Part shown: positions 35,998-44,911 of the stretch, one piece after another
How positions within the stretch are numbered: position 1 is the first letter of the stretch
How the letters are laid out: each line of letters starts with the position of its first letter
Source of the DNA: Romboutsia sedimentorum
GTDB lineage: Bacteria; Bacillota; Clostridia; Peptostreptococcales; Peptostreptococcaceae
DNA: 64,000 bases
Assembly: GCF_030131845.1 (NCBI RefSeq)
Contig: NZ_JASKYM010000001.1
Location: forward strand, 930,001 to 994,000
Reading direction: 5' to 3'
The notes under the pieces: model-generated
The model's input: the letters and a program-made list of their open reading frames with translations, nothing else
What the model was told of the DNA's origin: nothing
Databases searched by the model: none
Program-made: the position numbers and the translations under genes

Positions 35998-37388
35998 TAA
36001 TTTAAATTAAAGAATGATTTATATCCTTTGTACATTTCATATATATCAACTTTTGAAACTATTTCATATGGTGCATGCATGTTTAATACTCCTACACCAC
36101 AATCTATAACTTCAGCTCCATAGTTAGCTAAAATATAGGCGATAGTACCTCCACCTCCTTGGTCTACTTTTCCAAGTTCAGCTGTTTGCCATACTACTCC
36201 TGCATTATTGAATGTTCTTCTTATTTCTGCCATAAATTCAGCATTAGCATCGTTACATCCACCTTTACCTCTAGATCCTGTGTACTTACCTAAAACTACT
36301 CCATGCCCCATATATGCAGAATTTCTTTTTTCATAAGCTTCTGGGAAGTTAGGGTCATATCCTGCAGATACATCAGCAGATAAAACTTTAGTATTAGCCA
36401 TTGCTCTTCTAACTTTTAGTTCACAATAGTTTCCTTCTAGTGCTATTAATTCTGCTACAGTATTTTCAAAGAATTTAGAATGCATTCCTGTATTTCCTTG
36501 AGAACCTACTTCTTCCTTATCAACACATAATGCAACTGCACAGTATTCTGGGTCTTTAGTTTCAATGATAGCTTTTACTGCTCCATAGCAACATACTCTG
36601 TCATCATGACCATAAGCTAGAACCATTGATCTATCAAATCCTAAATCACGAGCACGTCCAGCTGGAATAATCTCTATTTCAGCACTTAAGAAATCTTCTT
36701 CTACCATACCGTATTTATCATTTAATATTTTTAATATATTTTGTTCAATAGCTTCTTTGTCTTCACCTTCTAGCGGCATATGACCTATTAGTATATTTAA
36801 TCCTTCTCCAGTTATACCATCTGCAAGTTTCTTTTGCATTTGATCTCCTGAAAGATGAACTAATAAATCAGTTATACAAAATACTGGATCAGTTTCATCT
36901 TCTCCAATGCAAATATCTACTTTTTTACCATCGGTTAGTATAACTACTCCATGTATAGCAAGTGGTGTTGCTGTCCATTGATATTTTTTTATACCACCAT
37001 AATAATGAGTTTTGAAAAATCCTAAATTAGCTTCTTGGTATAAAGGATTAGGCTTTAAATCAATTCTTGGTGCATCTAAATGTCCACCTACAACCTTCAT
37101 TCCTTTTTCTAATGAATTTTTCCCCATTATAAATAAAGCTACTGCCTTATCTTTATTTACTGCATAAATTTTATCTCCAGCACCTACACTACCCTTTTCC
37201 ATTACTTCTTCTATTGATATGTATCCATTTTCCTTAGCTATTTTTACTACTTCTCTACATGAAGTTCTTTCAGTTTTACCACTATCTAAAAAGTTCATGT
37301 ATCCTTTAGAATAAGATGTAATGTCATCTAACTTATTGTTTTCTCTTTCTACTTCCCATGCATTTTTAAATTCATGCTTTAATTCCAT
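35997..37388 (-). CDS. M18-family aminopeptidase
   Basis: A 463-residue cytosolic zinc aminopeptidase of family M18 (aspartyl aminopeptidase type). The metal-ligand motifs appear as GGHLDAPRIDL, GHDDRVCCYG, DKEEVGSQGNTG and SADVSAGYDPNFPEA, with the last His in the C-terminal LNMHAPYE. Family members trim N-terminal residues from peptides. AGGAGG lies before the ATG. It follows the DUF896 gene after 73 nt, a gap that holds a 10-bp AT inverted repeat. Confidence 0.93.
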   Translation of the reverse strand: MELKHEFKNAWEVERENNKLDDITSYSKGYMNFLDSGKTERTSCREVVKIAKENGYISIEEVMEKGSVGAGDKIYAVNKDKAVALFIMGKNSLEKGMKVVGGHLDAPRIDLKPNPLYQEANLGFFKTHYYGGIKKYQWTATPLAIHGVVILTDGKKVDICIGEDETDPVFCITDLLVHLSGDQMQKKLADGITGEGLNILIGHMPLEGEDKEAIEQNILKILNDKYGMVEEDFLSAEIEIIPAGRARDLGFDRSMVLAYGHDDRVCCYGAVKAIIETKDPEYCAVALCVDKEEVGSQGNTGMHSKFFENTVAELIALEGNYCELKVRRAMANTKVLSADVSAGYDPNFPEAYEKRNSAYMGHGVVLGKYTGSRGKGGCNDANAEFMAEIRRTFNNAGVVWQTAELGKVDQGGGGTIAYILANYGAEVIDCGVGVLNMHAPYEIVSKVDIYEMYKGYKSFFNLN

Positions 37389-37461
37389 AATAAGCCTCCT
37401 AAGTTTATATTATATTTAAATATTAAGTTATTTAAATTTAATTAACTTAATATATTCTTAA

Positions 37462-37704
37462 TTACTTATTGTCTTTATTATTGTCTTCATTGTTGTTTTC
37501 TTTATTATTTTTCATATATTCGTCATATTCCTCTGGCGAAACTACTTTTACATTATCTAATCTCGATCTAAAGTGTGCTCTAAAGTTATCTAAATACTCT
37601 TTTCTTAATCCTTCTCTTTCTTTTATTTCTGCATCACTTAATCCCTCAGCTTTATTTTTTTTAGCTAATTCATTTATTCTATCTAATTTCTTTTGATCAA
37701 ACAT
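37462..37704 (-). CDS. DUF896 (YnzC-like) small protein
   Basis: An 80-residue protein of the DUF896/YnzC family: helical-hairpin segment KLDRINELAKKNKAEGLSD followed by ERE-LRKEYLDNFRAHFR. In Bacillus the relatives accompany SOS genes, and the function is unknown. The last 15 residues are an Asn/Asp/Lys-rich tail. The ATG has TAGGAC upstream, a mediocre site. Confidence 0.88.
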   Translation of the reverse strand: MFDQKKLDRINELAKKNKAEGLSDAEIKEREGLRKEYLDNFRAHFRSRLDNVKVVSPEEYDEYMKNNKENNNEDNNKDNK

Positions 37705-37762
37705 TTTAATTGTCCTACTTAAAATATATACGCCTATTTTAAGTATTCTCCTTTCTTATTGT

Positions 37763-39190
37763 TTATAGTTTAATAAAAAAATCTTCTTTTAAATCTTTAA
37801 GTTTATTTTTATATTCTCTTAAAAATTCTTCTAAGTTATCACTTATTATAGATATTCCCTTTTCTATATCTTGTATGCTCGACTTTGCTATATTTATTCT
37901 GAAAAATCTATCATCAACTATATTATCAAAAAAATATGTTCCTGGGAGTACTGATACTCCTTTTTCTAATAAAAATCTAGTAAAGTCATAAGATGAATAT
38001 CCTCGGGGTAGTTCTAAAAAGAAGTTTATCCCCCCATTACTTTGTCTTACTTTTAGTTTATCACTTAACTTTGCATTAATTAAGTTTTTTGTAAATTTAT
38101 ATTTTTGAGTATAAATTTTTTCTACACTTTCTAAGTAATTATTCCAGTTAAAGTACTCCATATAATAATACATTGATCTTTGAATAAGCCCTGGTGTTGA
38201 TATATCTGATGAATGTTTTGCCAATAATACCTTTTTTAATAATTCACTAGGTATGTCTACAATTCCTATTCTAAGGCCTGGCATTAAAATTTTAGAAAAA
38301 CTTTTTATATATATTACTCTATTTTTATCATCATAGCTTTTTAGAGGTTTATTGTCATGTGAATCAAACTTAAAATCACTTATAAAATCATCTTCTACTA
38401 TATAAAAATCATACTTCTCCGCTAGTTCTATTAATTTTTTCTTTTTATATGTAGAATAAGATATTCCTGTAGGATTTTGAAAATTAGGCATTGTATATAT
38501 TAATCTAGGTTTTATTTTTTCAAGTTTTAACTTTAATATGCCTATATCAATACCATCATCAAGCATAGGAATCGATACTATTTTTGCACCTCTACTTTTA
38601 AATACTTCTATTGCACCGCTATACGTTGGCTCTTCTACAAATACAACATCACAATAATTTATAAGCCCTTTACAAACAATATCAATTCCTTGTTGTGCCC
38701 CAGATATCACCTGAATGTTTTCTTTAGTAGTCTTTATACCTTTATCTTGAAGATGATAAACTATTTTTTGCCTTAAGTCCTCTGACCCAAGTCCTTCATC
38801 ATATTCAAATATAGAGCTTCCATCTTTTGATAATGCCATATTTACTGCACTTTTAAAATCTTCTATTGGAAATATTTCAGTTGAAGGATTTCCACTCTCA
38901 AAATTTATAACTCCATCTTTTTTAACTATAATTTCATCTTTACTAGTTTTAATCATAGACACGAAGGTTCCACTTCCTACAGTTTTATATACGTATCCTT
39001 CATTTTCTAATAACTCATATACTTTCACAATTGTAGTGTTATTTACTCCTATATGCTGAGCTAACTTTCTTATTGGAGGCAGTTTTTCATTTTCTTTTAT
39101 TTGTTTTTCAACTATAATCTTTTTTATATGATTATAGATTTGCAGATATTTAACAGTTTCTTTATTCAACGTTATATTATATTTTTCCAT
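37763..39190 (-). CDS. MocR/GntR-type regulator with aminotransferase domain
   Basis: A 475-residue fusion: N-terminal GntR winged helix (about 1-70, with KLPPIRKLAQHIGVNNTTIVKVYELL) and a fold-type I PLP-aminotransferase domain (about 95-465). YIKSFSKILMPGLRIG holds the PLP lysine, and MPNFQNPTG and EDDFISDF are other PLP motifs. Members sense PLP or amino-compound metabolism (PdxR, GabR). I chose the ATG at 39190 with GGTGAT upstream; an ATG at 39214 with AAGGAA is the alternative. Divergent from the hisJ-like gene. Confidence 0.9.
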   Translation of the reverse strand: MEKYNITLNKETVKYLQIYNHIKKIIVEKQIKENEKLPPIRKLAQHIGVNNTTIVKVYELLENEGYVYKTVGSGTFVSMIKTSKDEIIVKKDGVINFESGNPSTEIFPIEDFKSAVNMALSKDGSSIFEYDEGLGSEDLRQKIVYHLQDKGIKTTKENIQVISGAQQGIDIVCKGLINYCDVVFVEEPTYSGAIEVFKSRGAKIVSIPMLDDGIDIGILKLKLEKIKPRLIYTMPNFQNPTGISYSTYKKKKLIELAEKYDFYIVEDDFISDFKFDSHDNKPLKSYDDKNRVIYIKSFSKILMPGLRIGIVDIPSELLKKVLLAKHSSDISTPGLIQRSMYYYMEYFNWNNYLESVEKIYTQKYKFTKNLINAKLSDKLKVRQSNGGINFFLELPRGYSSYDFTRFLLEKGVSVLPGTYFFDNIVDDRFFRINIAKSSIQDIEKGISIISDNLEEFLREYKNKLKDLKEDFFIKL

Positions 39191-39240
39191 TTTATCACCA
39201 CTTGTACTTTTCATTAATTCCTTGATGGTTATATTTATAT

Positions 39241-39268
39241 TTGCTAATATGTAGTATGTATATATAAT
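39241..39268 (+). promoter_or_regulatory. Promoter of the hisJ-like gene
   Basis: TTGCTA (39241-39246), 16 bp, then TATAAT (39263-39268). The region between it and the divergent MocR gene is short, so MocR could act on both. Confidence 0.6.
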
Positions 39269-39299
39269 ACCAAAATTTTAATAAAAAGGGGAACTATTT

Positions 39300-40094
39300 A
39301 TGTTTTATGACTATCACATGCACTCTAATTTTTCCAATGACAGTAAAACTGACATGGAGGATATGATAAAAAGATCCATAGATTTAGGACTTAGAGAAAT
39401 TTGTTTTACAGATCATGTAGATTATGACCTAGATACCGATTTTGATTGGGGTATTGATTACGATAAGTATTTTGAAAAACTTGACTTCTTGCAAAATAAA
39501 TACAAAGATAAAATTTCAATAAAAAAAGGAATTGAGTTAGGGCTTCAAAAACAAATAACCGATAAATGTAGTGAAGATGCACATAAATATCCATTTGATT
39601 TTATAATATGTTCTATTCACGCTATAAACAAATCGGATTTGTACTTAGGTGAGTTTTTCAAAGGTAAAACTCAACACGAAGCTTATGAAGCTTATTTTAA
39701 TGAACTTTATACAGTTGTAAAAAAATATAAAGATTATTCTATTTTAGGTCACCTAGATTTAATCAAACGCTATGGTAACTACGATAATCTACTTAAAGAT
39801 AGCTTATTTTCAGATATAATTGAAGAAATATTAAAACAAGCTATCTATGATGGTAAGGGTATTGAACTAAATACATCTTGCTATCGATATAATCTTCCTG
39901 ATTTAACACCATCTAGACAAATTCTTAATATGTATAAAGATTTAGGTGGAGAAATAATAACTACAGGATCAGATTCTCACAATCCATCTCAGGTCGCATA
40001 TCAATTTGACTATATTTATTCTTACTTAAAAAATAGTGGGTTTAAGTATGTATGTAAATTTAACAAAATGAAACCAGAATTTATAAAGATATAA
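39300..40094 (+). CDS. hisJ: HisJ-like PHP-domain phosphatase
   Basis: A 264-residue PHP-domain metal-dependent phosphatase similar to histidinol-phosphatase HisJ. The first metal ligands are His6 and His8 (YHMHSNFS); FTDHVDYD, IICSIHAI, LGHLDLIKRYG and GSDSHNPSQV follow. HisJ makes histidinol in histidine synthesis, but no other his gene is near, so another phosphate ester is possible. GGGGA lies before the ATG. It may be co-transcribed with the SpoVB-like gene downstream. Confidence 0.85.
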   Translation: MFYDYHMHSNFSNDSKTDMEDMIKRSIDLGLREICFTDHVDYDLDTDFDWGIDYDKYFEKLDFLQNKYKDKISIKKGIELGLQKQITDKCSEDAHKYPFDFIICSIHAINKSDLYLGEFFKGKTQHEAYEAYFNELYTVVKKYKDYSILGHLDLIKRYGNYDNLLKDSLFSDIIEEILKQAIYDGKGIELNTSCYRYNLPDLTPSRQILNMYKDLGGEIITTGSDSHNPSQVAYQFDYIYSYLKNSGFKYVCKFNKMKPEFIKI

Positions 40095-40103
40095 TTATTT
40101 TTT

Positions 40104-40139
40104 CACCCCCTTATGAATATATTTAAACATAAGGGGGTG
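40104..40139 (+). promoter_or_regulatory. Hairpin sequestering the Shine-Dalgarno of the SpoVB-like gene
   Basis: CACCCCCTTATG (40104-40115) and CATAAGGGGGTG (40128-40139) form a perfect 12-bp stem around a 12-nt AT loop. The right arm is the AAGGGGGTGA Shine-Dalgarno used by the TTG start at 40145. No T run follows on either strand, so it is not an ordinary terminator. Confidence 0.7.
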
Positions 40140-40144
40140 ATTTA

Positions 40145-41470
40145 TTGAAAATTCCCAACCTTGTATTTTCTACTATAATTTTATTTTTGTCTAATTTAAT
40201 AGTAAGAGTACTTGGATTTATATATAAAATATTTTTATCTAAAGTTATAGGAGAAGCAGGTCTTGGGGTATATCACATTCTTTTTAATTTTTTAATGATT
40301 TGCTTGGCTTTAACTACAACTGGTATTCCTACTACACTTAGTTGCCTTGTAGCAAACAAAAAGGCTTTAAATGACAAGCATAGTAGCAATGTATTTTTTA
40401 TTTCTACTTTATATGTAGCTTTTTTTATTTCTTTAGTTATATCACTATTTATTGGTTTTAATTCTAGTTATTTATCAATCAAACTGTTAAAGCATAATAA
40501 TTTGACTCTTTTTATACTGGCAATATGTCCTGCTATAGTTGTAATAACCATATCTAATGTCTTAAGAGGTTATTACTATGGACTTAAGGATGTAGTAGTA
40601 CCTGCTATAGGTCAACTTTTAGAACAGTTAAGTAGAATTATATTTGTATTTTTAATTATTATGTATGTAAATAATAAATCTATGAACTGCTATATTGCTC
40701 TTTTGGGTATCTCAATTGGTGAAGCCGTAAATATATTATTTATAAGCGCTTGTTTATATAGAAATTCTAATTTACATAATAACTATACAATAAAAATAAA
40801 AGACTTTTATAGTGCATCTATAGAGACAATAAAAATGTCTATACCTATAACCTGTAATCGCATGTCTAATATATTGCTTCATTCAATTAGTTCTATGATA
40901 GTTCCATCTCGGCTAGTCTTATGTGGGCTTAGTTATAGCCAAGCTTTGGGTATGTATGGAGTTATAAGTGGTATGGTTATGCCTTTTATTTTTCTACCTT
41001 TTACTTTAGGTTCAGCTTTAGTTGTTAATTTAATACCTAGTATTTCTCAAGAGATGTCCTTAGGTAGATATAAAATAGTCATAAAAAAGGTTAACTATGC
41101 TTTACTGCTTACTTTTTTTGTTGGAGCTATATCTTCTTTATTTTTTTATATTTTGGGAGATAAATTGTGCTTAATTATATTTGATAATGCTCTAGCTGGA
41201 ACTTATTTAAAGGCAATGTTTTTAGTTCCTTTATTTATGTCTTTAAATCAAACATTATCAGGAATACTACATTCAATAAGAAAAGAAGTAACATCTAGTA
41301 TAATTACAATTACTACTATGCTTATTCAGTTAATATTAATATATTTCTTAATCCCAATTCCAAGCATAAATATCTATGCTTATATCTATACTGTTACAAT
41401 AGTTTCATTTTTTACATGTTTACTACATATCATAGTTCTTGTTAAAGCTTTGAAAGCTTTTAAACATTAG
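40145..41470 (+). CDS. spoVB: SpoVB-like polysaccharide flippase (MATE/MVF superfamily)
   Basis: A 441-residue membrane protein with about 14 hydrophobic helices, of the SpoVB/MurJ-like flippase family. Typical segments are the N-terminal LSNLIVRVLGFIYKIFLSKVIGEAGLG and RGYYYGLKDVVVPAIGQLLEQ (in part). B. subtilis SpoVB acts in spore cortex formation; other members move lipid-linked oligosaccharides. The start is TTG at 40145, its Shine-Dalgarno locked in a hairpin. It precedes a gene of unknown function by 12 nt. Confidence 0.85.
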   Translation: MKIPNLVFSTIILFLSNLIVRVLGFIYKIFLSKVIGEAGLGVYHILFNFLMICLALTTTGIPTTLSCLVANKKALNDKHSSNVFFISTLYVAFFISLVISLFIGFNSSYLSIKLLKHNNLTLFILAICPAIVVITISNVLRGYYYGLKDVVVPAIGQLLEQLSRIIFVFLIIMYVNNKSMNCYIALLGISIGEAVNILFISACLYRNSNLHNNYTIKIKDFYSASIETIKMSIPITCNRMSNILLHSISSMIVPSRLVLCGLSYSQALGMYGVISGMVMPFIFLPFTLGSALVVNLIPSISQEMSLGRYKIVIKKVNYALLLTFFVGAISSLFFYILGDKLCLIIFDNALAGTYLKAMFLVPLFMSLNQTLSGILHSIRKEVTSSIITITTMLIQLILIYFLIPIPSINIYAYIYTVTIVSFFTCLLHIIVLVKALKAFKH

Positions 41471-41482
41471 GAGGATAAAATT

Positions 41483-42106
41483 ATGAATAATAAAAATATA
41501 AAACCTTTTTATATATACACAGATAAGCGTTGTCTATATATAAAAAATATAAATGAACAGACAGAGAAGCTAGCAAATAATATATTTTCATACTCTGCAA
41601 ATATTGATGATAATGAAAATATACATATATGTGGCTTAGATAGTCATGGCAAATTGACTCATTTCTTTAATACTGATGGTCATTGGCGAAAAAAAGTTAT
41701 CATAAAAGTCTTTAATAGTATAAAAAATATTAAAGATATGAGGTTATATATTATCAATGATTTTTTAAATGTATTTATTGTTGAAAAGTATCCTATATCT
41801 GATAATTTATATAAAGTTTCTCATTTTAATTTTAATCCATCTAATTATAAAATTTCTAGATATACAATAAATAATATTTATAAAGGAAATGAATATATTT
41901 ATAAATTAAATATTGATGAAATGTCAAATATCATATTTGAATATAACATTTCAAATACTATATCTAGAAATACTACTGAAAACAAAATTGTATTTGATAG
42001 TATTTCTAGATTATGGTCAAATCCAAATACTTTAAATAATGAATCTAGTTTTGATATAAAAAGTGATATATTTAAGTATTGCTCTAGCATAAAGTATAAA
42101 CTCTAA
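41483..42106 (+). CDS. Uncharacterised protein, propeller-like, downstream of spoVB
   Basis: A 207-residue soluble protein not recognised as a named family; Asn/Ile/Tyr-rich, predicted mainly beta. The segment GKLTHFFNTDGHWRKKVI resembles ALFHHYRHDGVWLENKI in the protein at 43601-44614, so the two may be distant relatives with beta-propeller blades. AGGAGG precedes the ATG, 12 nt after spoVB, so co-expression is likely. The next gene is the CdeC-like spore protein. Confidence 0.65.
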   Translation: MNNKNIKPFYIYTDKRCLYIKNINEQTEKLANNIFSYSANIDDNENIHICGLDSHGKLTHFFNTDGHWRKKVIIKVFNSIKNIKDMRLYIINDFLNVFIVEKYPISDNLYKVSHFNFNPSNYKISRYTINNIYKGNEYIYKLNIDEMSNIIFEYNISNTISRNTTENKIVFDSISRLWSNPNTLNNESSFDIKSDIFKYCSSIKYKL

Positions 42107-42135
42107 ACTATTTAATATAATTTAAAATAACACTA

Positions 42136-42165
42136 AAAAGGCTATCAAAATATTGATAGCCTTTT
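42136..42165. terminator. Bidirectional terminator before the CdeC-like gene
   Basis: AAAAGGCTATCAA pairs with TTGATAGCCTTTT around a 4-nt loop; A and T flanks on both sides let it end both the plus-strand spoVB unit and the minus-strand CdeC-like gene. Confidence 0.88.
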
Positions 42166-42176
42166 AGCTTACTTAA

Positions 42177-43418
42177 TTATCTGCTGCATCCACAGCCTCC
42201 ATTATGATTATTATCTGCATCATTTTTAGGTCCACATGTTTTAAAATCACATACTTTATTAAAAGTATCTACTAATCTTGGTTTAACTGGATCAGATGAT
42301 CCTAAAACTACTATTTGCTCGTTTATTAAAGTACTAACTACACATTGTAAGCATAATACTAAATCTATATCGTTTGGTATGCATAAATCATAATAGCTCT
42401 CACATGGATCATCATCTACGCATTTTAAAATTGCCTTACCTATGCAGTCTACTGTTAAATCAGTTTGGAAATCTTGTCTTAATGTAGCACTTCTTCCATC
42501 TGCTGGTAAACATATAGGTGCTGATAATGTATTGAATATAAATTCAACATCTTCACATCTTCTTGTTTGACCACCTAAGCCTCTAACTGCTGGATATGCA
42601 AATACTGTAATTTCTGTACATCCACATTTACCTCTTAATTCTAATACTAAATCTTCTACTGTTACAGTTAAACCTCTTTGTTTGTACACTACATTTTTTC
42701 CTTTTCCTTGATTACAACATTTAATATTTTTTTCTCCACATACTGCATATTCAAAATTAGTTTCACATGGTCTACCAACTTCTGGGTCTAATGGTTGTAA
42801 ATCATAATCTTCTAGTGTAGTACATCCTGGGTCTATTACTACGCCACTATAGTTCATGCATATTTTTTCTATAGTAACATTCACTTGACCTGATCTAGGG
42901 ATACGTCCTCTTACTTCAACTACATCATACTCAAAGCTTAATGCTTCTCCATTTGGAGCTATTGCATCTGTAAATGTTTGGAACATCATAGTATCAAATA
43001 CTCTGTTTGCTTCGATTGCAAATGGTACACTATTTGCTGTTGAGAATTTTGGTGCTACTAGAGGATTCCCACATTCTGGTCCACATTTTTTATTATCTAC
43101 ACAATCTTTTTCTTCAGCTTCACATGGCTCACATTTTGGTTTTGTATTGCATCCACAGTTATTATGATGATTTGTATTGCATCCACAATCACAGTCGCAA
43201 TCACAATCATTATGGTTTGTATTACATCCATTATTATGATTTGTATTGCATCCATTGTTATTGTTATTGCTACATTGTGATTTTTGTTTAGATCCGCAAC
43301 CCCTGTTTAACTCATCATATTCTTCTTCTTCATGTTTTTCTTGTTCAATTACATTATTATCCATTTGTTTATTTTGATGATTTGCTATTCTTTTTTTATT
43401 TTTTTTAAGATCTTGCAT
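42177..43418 (-). CDS. Cysteine-rich exosporium protein, CdeC-like
   Basis: A 413-residue protein with 36 cysteines. It opens MQDLKKNKKR, close to the KKNKRR-containing start of C. difficile CdeC, whose length (about 405) and composition also match. CdeC organises the exosporium and coat of the spore. Residues about 45-125 hold an Asn/His/Cys-rich low-complexity block with four GCNTNH-type copies and a CDCDCDCGC run; the remainder is a folded Cys-rich region ending GGCGCSR. Identity is inferred from memory of CdeC. A start upstream (ATG 10 nt earlier) is out of frame. A sigma-K/E-like CATAGTATT lies upstream. Confidence 0.8.
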   Translation of the reverse strand: MQDLKKNKKRIANHQNKQMDNNVIEQEKHEEEEYDELNRGCGSKQKSQCSNNNNNGCNTNHNNGCNTNHNDCDCDCDCGCNTNHHNNCGCNTKPKCEPCEAEEKDCVDNKKCGPECGNPLVAPKFSTANSVPFAIEANRVFDTMMFQTFTDAIAPNGEALSFEYDVVEVRGRIPRSGQVNVTIEKICMNYSGVVIDPGCTTLEDYDLQPLDPEVGRPCETNFEYAVCGEKNIKCCNQGKGKNVVYKQRGLTVTVEDLVLELRGKCGCTEITVFAYPAVRGLGGQTRRCEDVEFIFNTLSAPICLPADGRSATLRQDFQTDLTVDCIGKAILKCVDDDPCESYYDLCIPNDIDLVLCLQCVVSTLINEQIVVLGSSDPVKPRLVDTFNKVCDFKTCGPKNDADNNHNGGCGCSR

Positions 43419-43518
43419 ATCTCATTGTCCTCCCCTTAAATGAATTCTTATATGTGTCTTGGCTTTTTCTAGCCTAATTAATACTATGCACTTAAATTAA
43501 GATTTGTTACTTACTTGT

Positions 43519-43544
43519 ACTTTGCTTTAATGCAAAATAGAATA
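43519..43544 (+). promoter_or_regulatory. Sigma-K-like promoter of the 43601 gene
   Basis: AC (43519-43520), 15 bp, then AATAGAATA (43536-43544), one base from the CATAnnnTA consensus. It fits expression in the mother cell late in sporulation. Confidence 0.5.
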
Positions 43545-43600
43545 TATTTTTTTAAAATTAATATATATTTACTACAAACAATTTTATAAGGAGGATATAT

Positions 43601-44614
43601 ATGAGTTTTATTAATAACTGTTCTACAATTATTAGACGTTCAACTAAAGATATGTTTAATTTTTATTTAGATGAAAAGCTTTGTTATGACTATTTTAATC
43701 AAGAAGGTAGTTTGATTTTTTCTACTTCAATAATTGATTCACCTCTTGATTTTACTACTTCTTATTTTTCCTTAGACGAGAATGATTCTTTGTATGGAGT
43801 ATATACGGATAATGTATTAAAACTACTTGAAATTCCTAAAGGAAGTAGTGATTTTATTCAAAGAAATATTCTTACTTATAATTATGAAAATTTTAATATT
43901 GTATTTCCTTATATCAAAAAAATTAATGATGATCTTCATATTTTTTATTATGTATATAACAATACTGCAACTAATGAGTGTGCTTTGTTCCATCATTATC
44001 GTCATGACGGTGTATGGTTAGAAAATAAAATAGACTTTATTAATCATGTCGTTTTAGATAACTTCACTGTGTTGTGGGTTCAACATTCTCCTATTGTTTT
44101 TTATTTTAATTTAGTTAATGGATGTGAAGAAATATTCTCATCTATGTTTAATTTAAATACTTTAACTTGGTCTAGACCTATCCAAATAACTAATTCAAAT
44201 AAAAGTAAAATTTATTTATCCGTACTAAAAGATAGTATGAATTTTTATCACTTAACCTTCTGCGAAAATATAGATAATGGATACGCCGTAAAATATATAA
44301 ATGGATATTTAATGGATGATAAACTAGATTTAGGTGTTTCTACTTATATAACTGGACCATCTACTTGCATGTATCCTAGTTTAATAAAAAATGATTCTTC
44401 CTTATATTTGATGTGGATTAATTATAATAGGTTAAATACTTCAATATCTACTGACTTTGGTAAAACATGGAGTGAACATATTGTAGATGAATTTAGTATA
44501 GAAGAAGACTTTACTAGAGCAAAGTTTGTATCTAACTACAAAGATGATTTGCCTTATAACTCTACGTCTTTATTTACAACATGTAATGATGTTGGAATAT
44601 TAGGTTTTAATTAA
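43601..44614 (+). CDS. Uncharacterised beta-propeller-like protein next to the CdeC-like gene
   Basis: A 337-residue protein with no signal peptide or membrane helix. Several blades with Asp/Trp/Ser turns are seen, notably NTSISTDFGKTWSEH, a sialidase-type Asp-box (S-x-D-x-G-x-x-W), so a propeller fold is likely. The catalytic residues of sialidases are not evident. It is divergent from the CdeC-like gene and has a sigma-K-like promoter, suggesting a spore-surface role. AGGAGG precedes the ATG. Confidence 0.7.
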   Translation: MSFINNCSTIIRRSTKDMFNFYLDEKLCYDYFNQEGSLIFSTSIIDSPLDFTTSYFSLDENDSLYGVYTDNVLKLLEIPKGSSDFIQRNILTYNYENFNIVFPYIKKINDDLHIFYYVYNNTATNECALFHHYRHDGVWLENKIDFINHVVLDNFTVLWVQHSPIVFYFNLVNGCEEIFSSMFNLNTLTWSRPIQITNSNKSKIYLSVLKDSMNFYHLTFCENIDNGYAVKYINGYLMDDKLDLGVSTYITGPSTCMYPSLIKNDSSLYLMWINYNRLNTSISTDFGKTWSEHIVDEFSIEEDFTRAKFVSNYKDDLPYNSTSLFTTCNDVGILGFN

Positions 44615-44615
44615 A

Positions 44616-44646
44616 AAAAGTGTTGCTAAATTTAGCAACACTTTTC
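44616..44646 (+). terminator. Terminator after the 43601 gene
   Basis: AAAAGTGTTGCTAAA and TTTAGCAACACTTTT form a perfect 15-bp stem directly after the stop codon. Confidence 0.9.
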
Positions 44647-44650
44647 TTAT

Positions 44651-44838
44651 AAAAAATCCCAAAACACCGGTGGCTCACGTAAATTCAGACCCGAGATACT
44701 CCCAGGTGGGTGACCTGCTAATAATTTTTAACTTCCTATAAAAATGTATAGGCATGTTATCGATTATTAAACTCAGTCTCCCGAACAACATTTGTCGGTT
44801 GAATTTAAATAAGCCTTGTCGTATGTTTCAGGATTTCA
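44651..44838 (-). ncRNA. ssrS: 6S RNA-like regulatory RNA
   Basis: A roughly 188-nt structured non-coding transcript with its own promoter. The ends pair in one long closing stem (ATCCTGAAACA with TGTTTTGGGAT, G-U allowed), then T6 ends the RNA. Internally TAATAAT/ATTATTA and CCTATA/TATAGG make a long apical arm and a large central bulge remains, the 6S architecture that mimics an open promoter and traps sigma-A RNA polymerase. Length fits. The call is by structure; a covariance search would confirm it. Confidence 0.75.
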
Positions 44839-44845
44839 TATTCTT

Positions 44846-44874
44846 ATTATATAATAAAACTAAATATTTTTAAA
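44846..44874 (-). promoter_or_regulatory. Promoter of the 6S-like RNA
   Basis: TTTAAA (44869-44874), 17 bp, then TATAAT (44846-44851) on the minus strand, placing the start about 8 nt on, at the beginning of the closing stem. Confidence 0.7.
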
Positions 44875-44911
44875 GTACTTTTATATAGGAATTATCATAT
44901 TTATTTCAACA

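Noticed and set aside
37421-37452. Terminator between the DUF896 and M18 genes
   Set aside because: TATTAAGTTA and TAACTTAATA form a 10-bp pairing, but it is entirely AT-rich with a 12-nt loop and no T tract. Left as a chance inverted repeat.
42970-43300. CRISPR-like or satellite repeats in the CdeC-like gene
   Set aside because: The repeated short units are codons for Asn/His/Cys (GCNTNH) inside an intact reading frame, not spacer-separated repeats.
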